A DNA stretch of 64,000 nucleotides, from NCBI RefSeq assembly GCF_014174305.1, contig NZ_JABEQH010000007.1, positions 117,242 to 181,241 on the forward strand, written 5' to 3'. The stretch comes from Gluconacetobacter johannae. Its GTDB lineage: Bacteria > Pseudomonadota > Alphaproteobacteria > Acetobacterales > Acetobacteraceae. This document shows positions 47,507 to 56,878 of the stretch, piece by piece; the stretch's first letter is position 1, and each line of letters begins with the position of its first letter. The notes under the pieces are model-generated. The model was not told the origin of the DNA. It was given only the letters and a program-made list of their open reading frames with translations, and did no database searches. Made by a program: the position numbers and the translations under genes.

Positions 47507-49192
47507 TCAAAATTTTCGGATGGAAATTCCATTCTTCCGAAGGGCGTAGCCGACCTGGCGCGGCGTCATGCCCAGGATCCGCGCGGCCTTGGCCTGCACC
47601 CAGCCGGCCGTTTCCATGGCGTCGATCAGTTCCTGCTTTTGTGACGGCCGCTCCCCGCCGCCCAGCGCGCAGGTGGCCGACGAGGGACAATCCGCAGGGC
47701 CGGAAATCGTATGCAACGGCACCTCATCCTGTGGCGCGGCAACCGGCGCCCGGCTCGGCGTCATCGGGGGGTCGTCATGCAACGAACCACTGAAGATCGA
47801 AGACAGACATCCGTCGCTCTTGCAGGAGAAATCCTGCGCCCGGATCGAAGGACCGTTCGCCAGCGTGGCGGTACGCCGGATGCAGTTTTCCAGCTCCCTG
47901 ACATTTCCGGGAAAATAGCATTTCGACAACACGTCGAGCCCGTCGGACGAAATCGACAGTCGCGTGTGATTTTCCTCGTTGAAATGCCGCAGGAATTCCT
48001 CAGCCAGCAGCGGGATGTCGGAAGGACGGTCCCGCAGGGGGGGCAGGAAGATGGGTATGACGCTCAACCGGTAATACAGATCGGCGCGAAACAGCCCCTT
48101 GCTGACCGCATCCTCAAGATTACGGTTCGTCGCCGCGACGATACGCACATCCACTTTCAGCGTCCGGGTCCCCCCGACCCGCTCGAATTCGCCCTCCTGC
48201 AGGACACGCAGAAGCTTTGCCTGAAAGCTGGCCGAAATCTCCCCGATCTCGTCCAGGAACAGGGTACCGCCATCGGCCATCTCGAAGCGGCCCTTACGCA
48301 TGCTCAACGCGCCGGTGAACGCCCCTTTTTCATGGCCGAACAGTTCGGATTCGAGCACGCTTTCAGGCAGCGCCGCGCAATTCAGCGTCACGAAGGGCGC
48401 ATTGCTGCGCGGGGAAAACGCATGAACCGCGCGGGAAAACAGTTCCTTCCCCGTTCCGGATTCTCCGCGCAGCAATACGGTGACGTTTCGTTTCGCCACA
48501 CGCTGGATCTTGTCGATGACGGACTGGATTTCCGCGCTTTCGCCGATAATTCCGGTCTCCGCGCTCGATATGGCCTCGGGCTTGCGCTCCTTGGTCAAGG
48601 CGGCTTTCAGAAGATATTCGCGGTCCTGCCGCACCATGCGATGCAGGCGCACGGTATGGCCGATCAGCCCCGCCACCATCGACAGAAGCCTGACGTCCAG
48701 ATCGGTGAGCTGGGAATCCGGCCGCATGGCTGACCGGTCGATGATAAGTATGCCCGTCACCCGCCCGCGATCAATGATCGGCACGCCGATCAGTCCGATC
48801 TTCCCTGGGGCCACGCCCCAGGCCGGGGTGACGGAAAACCCGAACGCGCGGTCCAGCGCGACATCCGGCACGATCAGCGGCATGCGGCTGGTGACGATAT
48901 GGCCGATCGCCTGTTCCGGCATGGAAGAAAAATAGGCGACGGCCTCCATCTGGTTGGCCGGCGCCCCGATGGTCGTATCCACGCGCTGCGCGTCATCGAA
49001 CAGGACGACGACGCCATTGTTCATGTCGACGAAGCCTTCCAGCACCGTCAGCACACGCCGGATGGCGTCTGTCGTTTCGATCGGGGCACAAAGAATCTTG
49101 GAGATCTCATGCAGTCCGAACAGAGCCGTATGGGCCCAGCTCGATCCATGCTCCGACAGACCCGATCCGTTCGCAGAATTTTCCGTAGGCAT
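47507..49192 (-). CDS. nifA: nif-specific sigma-54 activator NifA
   Basis: A 561-residue enhancer-binding protein. The N-terminal GAF domain covers roughly residues 20-180. The AAA+ domain has Walker [18 protein letters not shown] and the sigma-54 contact loop [10 protein letters not shown] linker follows with [10 protein letters not shown], the Cx4C motif of oxygen-sensitive alphaproteobacterial NifA. The C-terminal helix-turn-helix is [20 protein letters not shown]. The ATG at 49190-49192 is preferred; in-frame starts at 49231 and 49237 are possible. No sigma-54 promoter is seen upstream, so it is probably controlled by another signal. It activates the four nif/fix promoters in this window. 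Confidence 0.95.
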   Translation of the reverse strand: MPTENSANGSGLSEHGSSWAHTALFGLHEISKILCAPIETTDAIRRVLTVLEGFVDMNNGVVVLFDDAQRVDTTIGAPANQMEAVAYFSSMPEQAIGHIVTSRMPLIVPDVALDRAFGFSVTPAWGVAPGKIGLIGVPIIDRGRVTGILIIDRSAMRPDSQLTDLDVRLLSMVAGLIGHTVRLHRMVRQDREYLLKAALTKERKPEAISSAETGIIGESAEIQSVIDKIQRVAKRNVTVLLRGESGTGKELFSRAVHAFSPRSNAPFVTLNCAALPESVLESELFGHEKGAFTGALSMRKGRFEMADGGTLFLDEIGEISASFQAKLLRVLQEGEFERVGGTRTLKVDVRIVAATNRNLEDAVSKGLFRADLYYRLSVIPIFLPPLRDRPSDIPLLAEEFLRHFNEENHTRLSISSDGLDVLSKCYFPGNVRELENCIRRTATLANGPSIRAQDFSCKSDGCLSSIFSGSLHDDPPMTPSRAPVAAPQDEVPLHTISGPADCPSSATCALGGGERPSQKQELIDAMETAGWVQAKAARILGMTPRQVGYALRKNGISIRKF

Positions 49193-49351
49193 GATCTCAA
49201 ACCCTGCCTCTGTCCGGCCGTTCCGACACATGACCACCTAACATTAAGGAAATGTGACACCCCACGTCGGAAACTTCAACATTCATTTACGATGAAGAAA
49301 TATTTACTGACACATCAACGCGAGGAGATTCCCGCCTTCCCACGTCTATAT

Positions 49352-49948
49352 TTATGCAGATATAGATGTTCCGTATCCATGACGTGGGTCAACTGGCATT
49401 GATATTACAGGGGACGCTCCCCGCACCGCATCGCTCCAGCGCAGAATGGCCTGGGTGCTGGGCGCCACGACATGCGCCGCCCCGCCCAGGAATGATTCCC
49501 ATGCCGAAAAAAACCGCGCCGGAACAACGATCAGGACCGGAATGCCTTCCATGATCGCCTCGGCAATTTCGGCGCGCAGCCCGTGACCTTCGGCCTCCCG
49601 CAGACCAAATCGGTTAATCATCAGGATATCGGGGGCCTGGGCGATATGGTCCCGCAGAACCGTCGAAACCCGGCCGAACGCCGAGATGTCCAGGGAACAG
49701 ACGGTCGGGTCGTCCCCACCCGGCGTGTCCAGACGAATCTGCTCGTTCGACACCAGGTCCGCGACGAACATTTCACGACGCCCGTTGGGAAGTGGTCCGC
49801 CCCAATATTGCACGACCCCGCCGACACACAGGCCGCGCGTCCTCAGGGCGGCGACGGTGTCTGTCAGGACGGCCGGCAGGTCCACCCGGTCATCCTGAAG
49901 CAGCGTTGCAATCGGAAGATCGGGTTGACGGATAGCAGAGACTGTCAT
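49352..49948 (-). CDS. DUF2478 family protein
   Basis: A 198-residue protein beginning MTVSAIRQPDLPIATLLQDD. Recognisable segments are RGLCVGGVVQYWGGPLPNGR, APDILMINRFGLREAEGHGL and GIPVLIVVPARFFSAWESFL. DUF2478 genes commonly accompany molybdate transport genes; a nucleotide-binding or regulatory role has been suggested from the fold but not shown. GGGAGGC precedes the ATG at 49946-49948. A sigma-54-like promoter lies at 50038-50052. It is divergent from modA and follows nifA on the same strand. Confidence 0.8.
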   Translation of the reverse strand: MTVSAIRQPDLPIATLLQDDRVDLPAVLTDTVAALRTRGLCVGGVVQYWGGPLPNGRREMFVADLVSNEQIRLDTPGGDDPTVCSLDISAFGRVSTVLRDHIAQAPDILMINRFGLREAEGHGLRAEIAEAIMEGIPVLIVVPARFFSAWESFLGGAAHVVAPSTQAILRWSDAVRGASPVISMPVDPRHGYGTSISA

Positions 49949-50037
49949 GGATGCCTCCCTTGATGGCCCTTGCCCGGACGACGGCCCCTTCGCCGATCGC
50001 GGCGACGCCAGGAGCGACGGGACAATCCGGCACTCAC

Positions 50038-50052
50038 GCAAAAAACATGCCA
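50038..50052 (-). promoter_or_regulatory. sigma-54-like promoter of the DUF2478 gene
   Basis: Read leftward: TGGCAT-GTTTT-TTGC, one mismatch to TGGCAC-N5-TTGC, 90 bases before the DUF2478 start. No perfect NifA box was found in the divergent gap. Confidence 0.6.
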
Positions 50053-50287
50053 CGGCAGCCATACCGTTACACACCAGAAACCATATGACCGCAACTGGCT
50101 GACCGCAGGCATGATTGCACCTGGGGATGTTCCGAACGGGCCGCGATTGGAGCGATCCGGTGCGCCCAAGCCGTTGTTTTGAGAAGGCATCGTCCGCATG
50201 CCGGCCTGCGATCCAGACCGGGATCCAGTCCCAGGCATCACGCACCAAACCCCATCACGATCCCGAGATGACCTGCCGTCGCAGATG

Positions 50288-50302
50288 TGGCATGCTTCTT
50301 GC
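50288..50302 (+). promoter_or_regulatory. sigma-54-like promoter of modABC-rpoN
   Basis: TGGCAT-GCTTC-TTGC on the plus strand, 67 bases before the modA ATG, one mismatch to consensus. With the promoter at 50038 it makes a divergent sigma-54 pair within the 421-bp gap 49949-50369. No ModE-like palindrome was recognised in that gap. Confidence 0.6.
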
Positions 50303-50369
50303 GTGAAATCCAAATGCGGGCCAACCCGCACGATTCCGGCCCGTCCGGACAGCAGGGAGTTCTCGACCC

Positions 50370-51134
50370 ATGGCGCCGATCCGGATAATCCGCATAGCCG
50401 TCATAACCGCTGCGATCGTGACGATAAAAGCCACGGGCTGCATTGCCGCGGATGTACGCGTGGCGGTCGCCGCGAATTTCGCCGACGTCGCGAAGGACAT
50501 CGCCGACGAATTCCATACCGCCACCGGAAACACCGTGATCCTGAGTTCGGGGGCCAGCGGGCAGATCTATAATCAGATCACCCAGGGGGCGCCCTACGAC
50601 GTCTTCCTGAGCGCCGATCACACACGCCCCGAAATGCTGGTCCAGCATAATCTGGGCGTGCCGGCATCCCTGTTCACCTATGCGATCGGGCAACTGGTCC
50701 TGTGGAGCGGCCGCCCCGGCCTGGCGACCGACGGCGCGGTGCTGAAATCCGATCATCCGGGCATCATCGCGATTTGCAACCCGCGCACCGCGCCCTACGG
50801 TCAGGCTGCGATCGAAACGATGCGCGCACTGGGCGTTCTGGACACGCTCCGGCCGCAAATCGTCGAAGGGCAGTCGGTGGCCCAGGCCTATCAATTCGTC
50901 AAATCCGGAAACGCCGGCAGCGGCTTCGTCGCGCTGTCCCAGATCCAGCACGAGGAAGGCGGGTCCCGATGGGTCGTTCCCGCGCGCCTTTACACCCCCA
51001 TCCTCCAGGACGCCGTCCTGCTGAAGGGGGCGGCGACCAGTCCCGTCGCGCTGTCCTTCATGGCGTTCATGAGATCGCCCGCGATCCAGTCTCTGATAAA
51101 AAGCCGGGGCTATCGCCTTCCCGGTGGAGACTAG
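50370..51134 (+). CDS. modA: molybdate ABC transporter, binding protein ModA
   Basis: A 254-residue periplasmic protein. The signal region is IIRIAVITAAIVTIKATGC with cleavage near IAADVRV. The mature domain opens VRVAVAANFADVAKDIADEF, then LSSGASGQIYNQITQGAPYD and DVFLSADHTRPEML, the ModA oxyanion-binding pattern. It feeds molybdate to ModBC for FeMo-co synthesis. The next gene starts directly at its stop. Confidence 0.94.
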   Translation: MAPIRIIRIAVITAAIVTIKATGCIAADVRVAVAANFADVAKDIADEFHTATGNTVILSSGASGQIYNQITQGAPYDVFLSADHTRPEMLVQHNLGVPASLFTYAIGQLVLWSGRPGLATDGAVLKSDHPGIIAICNPRTAPYGQAAIETMRALGVLDTLRPQIVEGQSVAQAYQFVKSGNAGSGFVALSQIQHEEGGSRWVVPARLYTPILQDAVLLKGAATSPVALSFMAFMRSPAIQSLIKSRGYRLPGGD

Positions 51135-51830
51135 ATGGCGATGCAGTCACTTCCACCTGACCTCTGGCAGGCAGCGTGGCTGACAGTGCGGCTCGCCACC
51201 ACGGCCACGATCTTCCTGCTGGCGTTCAGCCTGCCGCTGGCGTACTGGCTGGCACGGGGCGCCTCGTTGTGGAAGGACGCCATCTTCACCGCAGTCTCGC
51301 TGCCGCTCGTGCTGCCCCCCAGTGTCCTGGGCTATTATCTGCTTCTGGCACTTGGGCCATCGGGGCCGGGAGGGTGGCTGGCCCGCATTTCCGGGGCGGG
51401 GCAGACACTGGCCTTTACGTTCTGGGGCCTGGTCCTGGGGTCTGTCCTCTATTCCCTTCCGTTTGCGGTGCAGCCGATCCACAATGCGTTCGAGGCAATC
51501 GGCCCCCGCCCGCTGGAGGTCGCCGCCATGCTGCGCGCATCCCCCTGGCGCGCGTTCTGGACGGTCGCCGTGCCTCTGGCCTGGCCCGGCATCCTCAGCG
51601 GTGCGATCCTGGGCTTTGCCCACACCGTCGGCGAATTCGGAATCGTCCTGATGATCGGCGGTGACATTCCGGGCCGGACGCGGGTGCTGTCCGTGGCGCT
51701 CTACGACTACGTGGAAAACAGCCAGTGGCGCGAAGCCAATATCATCGCCGAAGGGATGGTGATCTTTTCCTTCGCGATCATCTTCCTGATGTCGTTGCTG
51801 CGCCGGCGGATCGGGAGGTACCAGTCATGA
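51135..51830 (+). CDS. modB: molybdate ABC transporter, permease ModB
   Basis: A 231-residue inner-membrane permease with about five or six helices. It has the [20 protein letters not shown] start of the ModB channel and the EAA-type loop around [40 protein letters not shown] is highly characteristic. It starts immediately after the modA stop and overlaps modC by four bases. Confidence 0.95.
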   Translation: MAMQSLPPDLWQAAWLTVRLATTATIFLLAFSLPLAYWLARGASLWKDAIFTAVSLPLVLPPSVLGYYLLLALGPSGPGGWLARISGAGQTLAFTFWGLVLGSVLYSLPFAVQPIHNAFEAIGPRPLEVAAMLRASPWRAFWTVAVPLAWPGILSGAILGFAHTVGEFGIVLMIGGDIPGRTRVLSVALYDYVENSQWREANIIAEGMVIFSFAIIFLMSLLRRRIGRYQS

Positions 51831-52564
51831 GCCCGCCCCGAGATCTGAAGGTCATGTTTCAGGGCAGGCTGCAAGCATTCCATTGCGATCTTGCCTTTAC
51901 GGTCCCCGGCCAGGGCGTCACCGCTCTGATGGGCCCTTCCGGCTGCGGCAAGACCACGATCCTGCGGGCCATTGCGGGCCTGCACCGTTTCAAAAACGGG
52001 TTTTGCGCGCTTGGCGACGTCATATGGCAGAAACCCGGTGTGTTTGTGCCGCCGCATCGTCGTTCGGTCGGTTATGTCTTCCAGGAACCGAGTCTGCTGC
52101 CGCATCTCTCGGTCCGGCAGAACCTGCTGTATGGCGCGCCCGCCCAGGCAGGCGGCGGCATGCCGACACTGGACGAGATCACGTCCGTGCTGGGCCTGAC
52201 CAACCTCCTGCACCGCAGGCCGGCCGGCCTGTCGGGCGGTGAGCAGCAGCGCGTCGCCATCGGTCGCGCCCTGCTGGCGGCGCCCGAGTTCCTGCTGATG
52301 GACGAACCGCTCTCGGCACTGGATCGCGACCGGAAGAATACGATCATTTCGTTTCTGAAGCGACTTCCGATACCGATCCTGTATGTCAGTCACGACAGCG
52401 ACGAGATTTCAAAAATTTCCAGTGAAATCATAAGATTCGTTGATGGTTCCATCATACGCACCAACCGGTTCGAACCGGATGCCGACACGATAACCACCAT
52501 CACCCGCATCTGCCAGCAGCCGGAAGACAGATCCGGCCATCGGGAGGAGAGACGCCATGGCTGA
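51827..52564 (+). CDS. modC: molybdate ABC transporter, ATPase ModC
   Basis: A 245-residue ATPase. It has Walker [10 protein letters not shown], signature [15 protein letters not shown], Walker [16 protein letters not shown] and switch His [11 protein letters not shown]. It lacks the C-terminal molybdate-binding Mop domain of many ModC proteins, which are about 350 residues, so the subunit is short. It is coupled to modB by ATGA and overlaps rpoN by eight bases. Confidence 0.92.
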   Translation: MSPPRDLKVMFQGRLQAFHCDLAFTVPGQGVTALMGPSGCGKTTILRAIAGLHRFKNGFCALGDVIWQKPGVFVPPHRRSVGYVFQEPSLLPHLSVRQNLLYGAPAQAGGGMPTLDEITSVLGLTNLLHRRPAGLSGGEQQRVAIGRALLAAPEFLLMDEPLSALDRDRKNTIISFLKRLPIPILYVSHDSDEISKISSEIIRFVDGSIIRTNRFEPDADTITTITRICQQPEDRSGHREERRHG

Positions 52565-53990
52565 GGTCAGACAGGAACTCCACCAGACGCAGGGACTGGT
52601 CATGACGGCGCAGATGCGCCAGTCGCTCCGCCTTCTGCAATTTTCGAATTTCGATCTCCAATCCTACGTCGATGAACAGCTCGATCTCAATCCGCTGCTC
52701 GAACGCGCCCAGCCCGACACACAGCAGCCGACCGACCGGCCGGCGGACGGCCTGGACACCTCCTCTCCCGCCGTCCAGACCGGGCCCGGCGAGACGGGCA
52801 TGGATGAAGGACGGAGCATCTACGGGGACAGCGCGCCACGGTCCACGGGCGCCTCAGGCTCCGCCCCCGTCCGCGAAGATGACGGCACCGGCAACATCCC
52901 GCTGGCCGAATGCCCCTTGCGCGACCAGATCTATCAACAGCTCTGCCTCTCCCCCGCCGACGCGGAAGACCGGTTGATCGGCGCGTACCTGATCGAGGCG
53001 CTGGATCCCGCCGGCCGCCTGGGCACCGATCCGGCCGAAATCGCACGCACGCTGAATATATCACCCGCCCGGGTCGAGGCCGTCCGCCAACGCATGATGC
53101 GCTTCGATCCGCCCGGTCTGTTTGCGTTATCCTTGCAGGAATGCCTGGCGGCCCAGTTGATGGAAAAGAACCGCTACGACCCGGCGATGGCGGCTCTTCT
53201 GGACAATCTGGATATGCTGGCGCGACAGGAACTGAAGCGGTTGCAGGCCGTCTGCGGCGTCAATGCCGAAGACCTGGCCGACATGATTGCCGAATTACGG
53301 GCCCTGAACCCCAAGCCGGGGGTGGAAGCCGCATCCGAAACCGTCGCGTCGGTCATCCCGGACATCCTGACCTACCGTGCCGCGTCCGGGGAATGGATGC
53401 TGGAACTCAACCCGGAGACGACACCGCGCCTTGTGCTCAACAGCGCGCTCCAGACGCGCATCGCCCTGCATGCCAATCGCAAGGACGACCAGGCGGCATT
53501 GAACGAACAATTATCGAACGCCAACTGGCTCATCCGCGCGCTGCAGCAACGCAGCATGACCATTCTGAAGGTTTCCAGCGAGATCATGCGCCGGCAGGAA
53601 GCGTTCCTCACCCACGGTGTCGGCAGCCTGCGCCCCCTGACCTTGCGGAACGTCGCCGATGCCGTGCAATTGCATGAAAGTACGGTCAGCCGCGTCACGT
53701 CGAACAAATATATCGCAACCCCGCGCGGCACGTTCGCGCTGAAATTCTTCTTCACGACGGCGCTGAACGGACATGACGGGGAGACCCATAGTTCCGAATC
53801 CATCAGACATACCATTCGTCAACTGGTGAACGCGGAACGGCCGGACGCCATTCTGTCCGACGATGCGATCGTCGCCCGCCTGCGCCGGGATGGCGTGGAC
53901 ATCGCACGCCGGACCGTCGCGAAATATCGGGATTCGCTGAATATCCCAAGCTCCGTCCGGCGCCGCCAGCTCAAGACCATGTCATCATGA
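52557..53990 (+). CDS. rpoN: RNA polymerase sigma-54 factor RpoN
   Basis: A 477-residue sigma-54. The N-terminal activator-responsive region is Gln-rich (LHQTQGLVMTAQMRQSLRLL, then QLDLNPLLE). A variable acidic/Pro stretch follows, then the core-binding and DNA-binding parts. The RpoN box reads ARRTVAKYRDSLNIPSS near the C-terminus. It overlaps modC by eight bases and is probably the last gene of modABC-rpoN, all under a sigma-54-like promoter. It may be a nif-dedicated copy; whether another rpoN exists elsewhere cannot be seen. Confidence 0.94.
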   Translation: MAEVRQELHQTQGLVMTAQMRQSLRLLQFSNFDLQSYVDEQLDLNPLLERAQPDTQQPTDRPADGLDTSSPAVQTGPGETGMDEGRSIYGDSAPRSTGASGSAPVREDDGTGNIPLAECPLRDQIYQQLCLSPADAEDRLIGAYLIEALDPAGRLGTDPAEIARTLNISPARVEAVRQRMMRFDPPGLFALSLQECLAAQLMEKNRYDPAMAALLDNLDMLARQELKRLQAVCGVNAEDLADMIAELRALNPKPGVEAASETVASVIPDILTYRAASGEWMLELNPETTPRLVLNSALQTRIALHANRKDDQAALNEQLSNANWLIRALQQRSMTILKVSSEIMRRQEAFLTHGVGSLRPLTLRNVADAVQLHESTVSRVTSNKYIATPRGTFALKFFFTTALNGHDGETHSSESIRHTIRQLVNAERPDAILSDDAIVARLRRDGVDIARRTVAKYRDSLNIPSSVRRRQLKTMSS

Positions 53991-54032
53991 GTCGATCGGG
54001 CCGGGGCCTGCCGGGTTCGGCCGCCGTAACGA

Positions 54033-55691
54033 TCAGAACACGATGTTGCTATGCAGCCCGAACACGGCCTCGTCCCCGATCCGACGGACGCCGGTCCAGT
54101 CCCCCACGCCGCCACCCGGATGCCAGACGTACTGGAAGTCCGGCTGCATCACGAGCCACGGCATGATCTGCGCCTGATAGGTCAGTTCCAGATGGTTCTC
54201 GTTCCCCTGGACAAGCGATCCGGTGTTGCGGTCATACTGACGCAGGCCGGAACTGGCGCGGCCAATGCCCCAGCCCAGCCCGAGCGTGTCGTCATCGCGT
54301 CCGTTGAACGGCGCTTTCAGGCTCAGGCCCGCATCAATGGCAAAACTGATCAAATTGCGATCGCCGCCATTGCCGGTGGCGCGCGCGAACAGGCCCACAG
54401 AACGCGCCGAGGTCAGGGACGGCCGCCACAGCATCTGGTCGATGATGCCGTAGACTATCCAGTTGCCCCGGTCCCAGCGCGGCATGTGGGTGGTATCGTC
54501 AGGGCCACCCAGCGCCACCCCCTGATTGTTATAGCGATAATCAGGGAACTGGGCGGTGTCATATAAACCACCCAGCTTGTAGACACCGGGCAGGCCGGGA
54601 TCCTTCGCCGCCTCCGGCATGTCCGCCGGCTGCGGATTGATGGCATATTGCAGTTCGGTCATCAGCAGCGCGCCGGTCCCCATGTTGAACCGGGTGCCGC
54701 TGCCGTCATTCGTGGTCTGGTTGGTGGGGTCCGCGCGGTTGCCGCCATTCTGGATGCCGAAGGTATTGGAACGGTTGCCCGGCGGGTTGTCGTCGGCGGC
54801 GGCGAACATGAAGGTAAACTGCTCGCCGGGCCGATAGCGGATGCGCACGGCGGGCGATGCCAGCGGCCAGGACGGGCCACCGGCATACAGGTTCACGGAC
54901 GGCGCCATGGGCCAGCCGAAATTGGCATTGAGGTACATTGCGCCGTACCCGCTAATCAGGAATTCGGTGTCCAGGTCCTGCTGGCCGATCTTCACATCCA
55001 GCCTGTCGTTCAGGAACGACTGCTGGTACCACAATTCGAACAGGCGGGTGGAGCGGTCGGCCTCGAACCCGCTGATCGGGTTGAAATTGCCCAGATGATC
55101 CTGCGATATCGAACGCCCGCGGATCTGCAACGCGCTGATGTTGAAGAGGCCGCCTTTCAGCCCGAACAATTTGTCCAGATCGACCGTCAGCGTCGGCATG
55201 GTCACGCCGTCATAGGCCGCACCGGTGCCCGATCCGGTACCGCCATTGCCATCCATCCCGGACGGCGTACCACCCGTGGCATTGCCCCACAGTTCGTCAA
55301 ATTCCTGAATATCCAGCGTAATGCCATGTTTATACAGCCAGGATCGCGCGCCCCACATGTCGCCCAGCAGGTTGCCGCTGGTATCCAGCCTGTCGCTGTC
55401 GCCATCGGCCTTCTGTTGCGCATCGTGCCGCGCGCGTTCGGAATCGCGCACCGTGGCGGGATCGGTCTGGTTCAGCAGCGGCGTGGAATTACCCAGACGC
55501 GCACGATCTTCCGCAACCTGGGTTTGCGGCTGGGACTGGGCAAAGCCGGTGGCCGGCAAGGCAATTCCCAGACACAGGATATACGAACCATGTCGAAAGC
55601 ATGATCGCAGGGCTGCGGGAGAGCAGGAAGATCCGTTCCGGATCAGGAAGAATCCGGACCGGAACTCACGCCAAAGGGAATGGGCAATCAT
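54033..55691 (-). CDS. carbohydrate-selective porin, OprB family (second copy)
   Basis: A 552-residue outer-membrane porin. The signal is SYILCLGIALPATGFAQS after a long basic N-region. The mature protein includes WLYKHGITLDIQEFDELWGN, FELWYQQSFLNDRLDVKIGQ and QAQIMPWLVMQPDFQYVWHP, all OprB-type. It ends with a Phe-terminated strand (FGLHSNIVF). The start ATG at 55689-55691 is tentative; in-frame codons extend to 55739. It is convergent with rpoN and more distant in length from the 20655 porin. Confidence 0.85.
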   Translation of the reverse strand: MIAHSLWREFRSGFFLIRNGSSCSPAALRSCFRHGSYILCLGIALPATGFAQSQPQTQVAEDRARLGNSTPLLNQTDPATVRDSERARHDAQQKADGDSDRLDTSGNLLGDMWGARSWLYKHGITLDIQEFDELWGNATGGTPSGMDGNGGTGSGTGAAYDGVTMPTLTVDLDKLFGLKGGLFNISALQIRGRSISQDHLGNFNPISGFEADRSTRLFELWYQQSFLNDRLDVKIGQQDLDTEFLISGYGAMYLNANFGWPMAPSVNLYAGGPSWPLASPAVRIRYRPGEQFTFMFAAADDNPPGNRSNTFGIQNGGNRADPTNQTTNDGSGTRFNMGTGALLMTELQYAINPQPADMPEAAKDPGLPGVYKLGGLYDTAQFPDYRYNNQGVALGGPDDTTHMPRWDRGNWIVYGIIDQMLWRPSLTSARSVGLFARATGNGGDRNLISFAIDAGLSLKAPFNGRDDDTLGLGWGIGRASSGLRQYDRNTGSLVQGNENHLELTYQAQIMPWLVMQPDFQYVWHPGGGVGDWTGVRRIGDEAVFGLHSNIVF

Positions 55692-55886
55692 CTCACACCA
55701 CTGCAATTGCGAATTGGTCTCATTAATAATAATTCTCAACTACCGGGTGGACTCTTTCCTGACAAGCCGCATTTCCTTCCTTTCCACGCATTCCTCCCCA
55801 TACCGGAGTTTTCGGACCGAACCGTGCCACGATTTCCGAAGATCTTGCCTTCCGGGAGAATGGGTTCACGACGCGCCGGAGTGGTG

Positions 55887-56405
55887 CTAACGAAGAAATA
55901 CCTTCGGCACACCTTCGCTATTCAGGCAGGAGGCGATGATGACCGCCGACCACAGCGTAATCGACGCAATGGCCACTAGGCGGGCCTTCGTGGTGGTCCC
56001 GCCCTGCCCCGCAAGCGCCGGCAGGTACACCCGCCGGTGACCGATTGCGGCCACTCCCATGGCCAAGGCGATAAAGAGCAGCTTCGGCGTCAGATAGGCA
56101 CGGCTGCCGATATGGACCGGATCGTAGAAAAACAGCGCCACGCCGGTGACCATGGCCACGGCGAACAGGCTGTGAACCCATTGCACAAGCAGTCGTGAGA
56201 CAGCCGACAATACGTGCTTTTCTCTGTTGTGGCACAGGGTTATGCTGAACAGTAGATCCATTCCGAAAAAACCGGCCATACTGAGGATATGGACGGTCCG
56301 CACCAGATAGTGCACCGGCTGCATCCAGTAATGATACATCCTGCTGTCCATTGCGACCAGCACATCATACGGCAGGCGCATGAACGCCAGAGGATGAGAA
56401 ATCAT
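55887..56405 (-). CDS. integral membrane protein, unknown function
   Basis: A 172-residue protein with about four hydrophobic helices (LVRTVHILSMAGFFGMDLLF, LFAVAMVTGVALFFY, LLFIALAMGVAAIGHR and a C-terminal one). Several His residues near membrane boundaries could ligate heme or copper, but no family is identified with confidence. GGAG lies eight bases before the ATG at 56403-56405. It is divergent from the iron-uptake genes at 56536 and may share their function. Confidence 0.7.
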   Translation of the reverse strand: MISHPLAFMRLPYDVLVAMDSRMYHYWMQPVHYLVRTVHILSMAGFFGMDLLFSITLCHNREKHVLSAVSRLLVQWVHSLFAVAMVTGVALFFYDPVHIGSRAYLTPKLLFIALAMGVAAIGHRRVYLPALAGQGGTTTKARLVAIASITLWSAVIIASCLNSEGVPKVFLR

Positions 56406-56535
56406 GAGCGCACTCCGGTTCGGTACTCCTGCCAGACATAACTGAGACTGTGGATCAGTGACAGGCCTGCGCCTCCTGATTTGACAATGCAAATTATTCG
56501 CACTAATTAAATGGACATAATCCGATGGACGACCC

Positions 56536-56877
56536 ATGCGAATTGCACTTCCACTTGTAATCCTGATGTCCGCCACGATGGCCAATGTCGGTACCGCGCA
56601 CGCGCAGGACCCGATTCGACTGGAAGTGAAGAACCATCACTTCATCCCCGACCATTTTACCGTGCCCGCCGGTCAGCGGTTCGTGATCGAACTGACGAAT
56701 CATGACGACACGGTAGACGAATTCGAGAGCTATGACTTGAAGTTCGAAAAAATCGTCGTGTCGGGCGGCACGATCTCGGTCCATGCCGGCCCGTTGCACC
56801 CCGGCACCTACAAGTTCTTCGACGATTACCACCCGGACAGCGCCACCGGCACCGTCACCGTGACGGAGGCCCCCTGA
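56536..56877 (+). CDS. periplasmic cupredoxin-like protein
   Basis: A 113-residue secreted protein with signal MRIALPLVILMSATMANVG and AHAQ cleavage. The fold is a small cupredoxin-type beta-sandwich (IRLEVKNHHFIPDHFTVPAG, ISVHAGPLHPGTYKFFDDYH). The usual Cys of a type-1 copper site is not evident, and His/Met/Asp residues may bind another metal. Such proteins accompany FTR1-type iron permeases. It begins an operon with FTR1 one base after its stop. Confidence 0.85.
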   Translation: MRIALPLVILMSATMANVGTAHAQDPIRLEVKNHHFIPDHFTVPAGQRFVIELTNHDDTVDEFESYDLKFEKIVVSGGTISVHAGPLHPGTYKFFDDYHPDSATGTVTVTEAP

Positions 56878-56878
56878 C

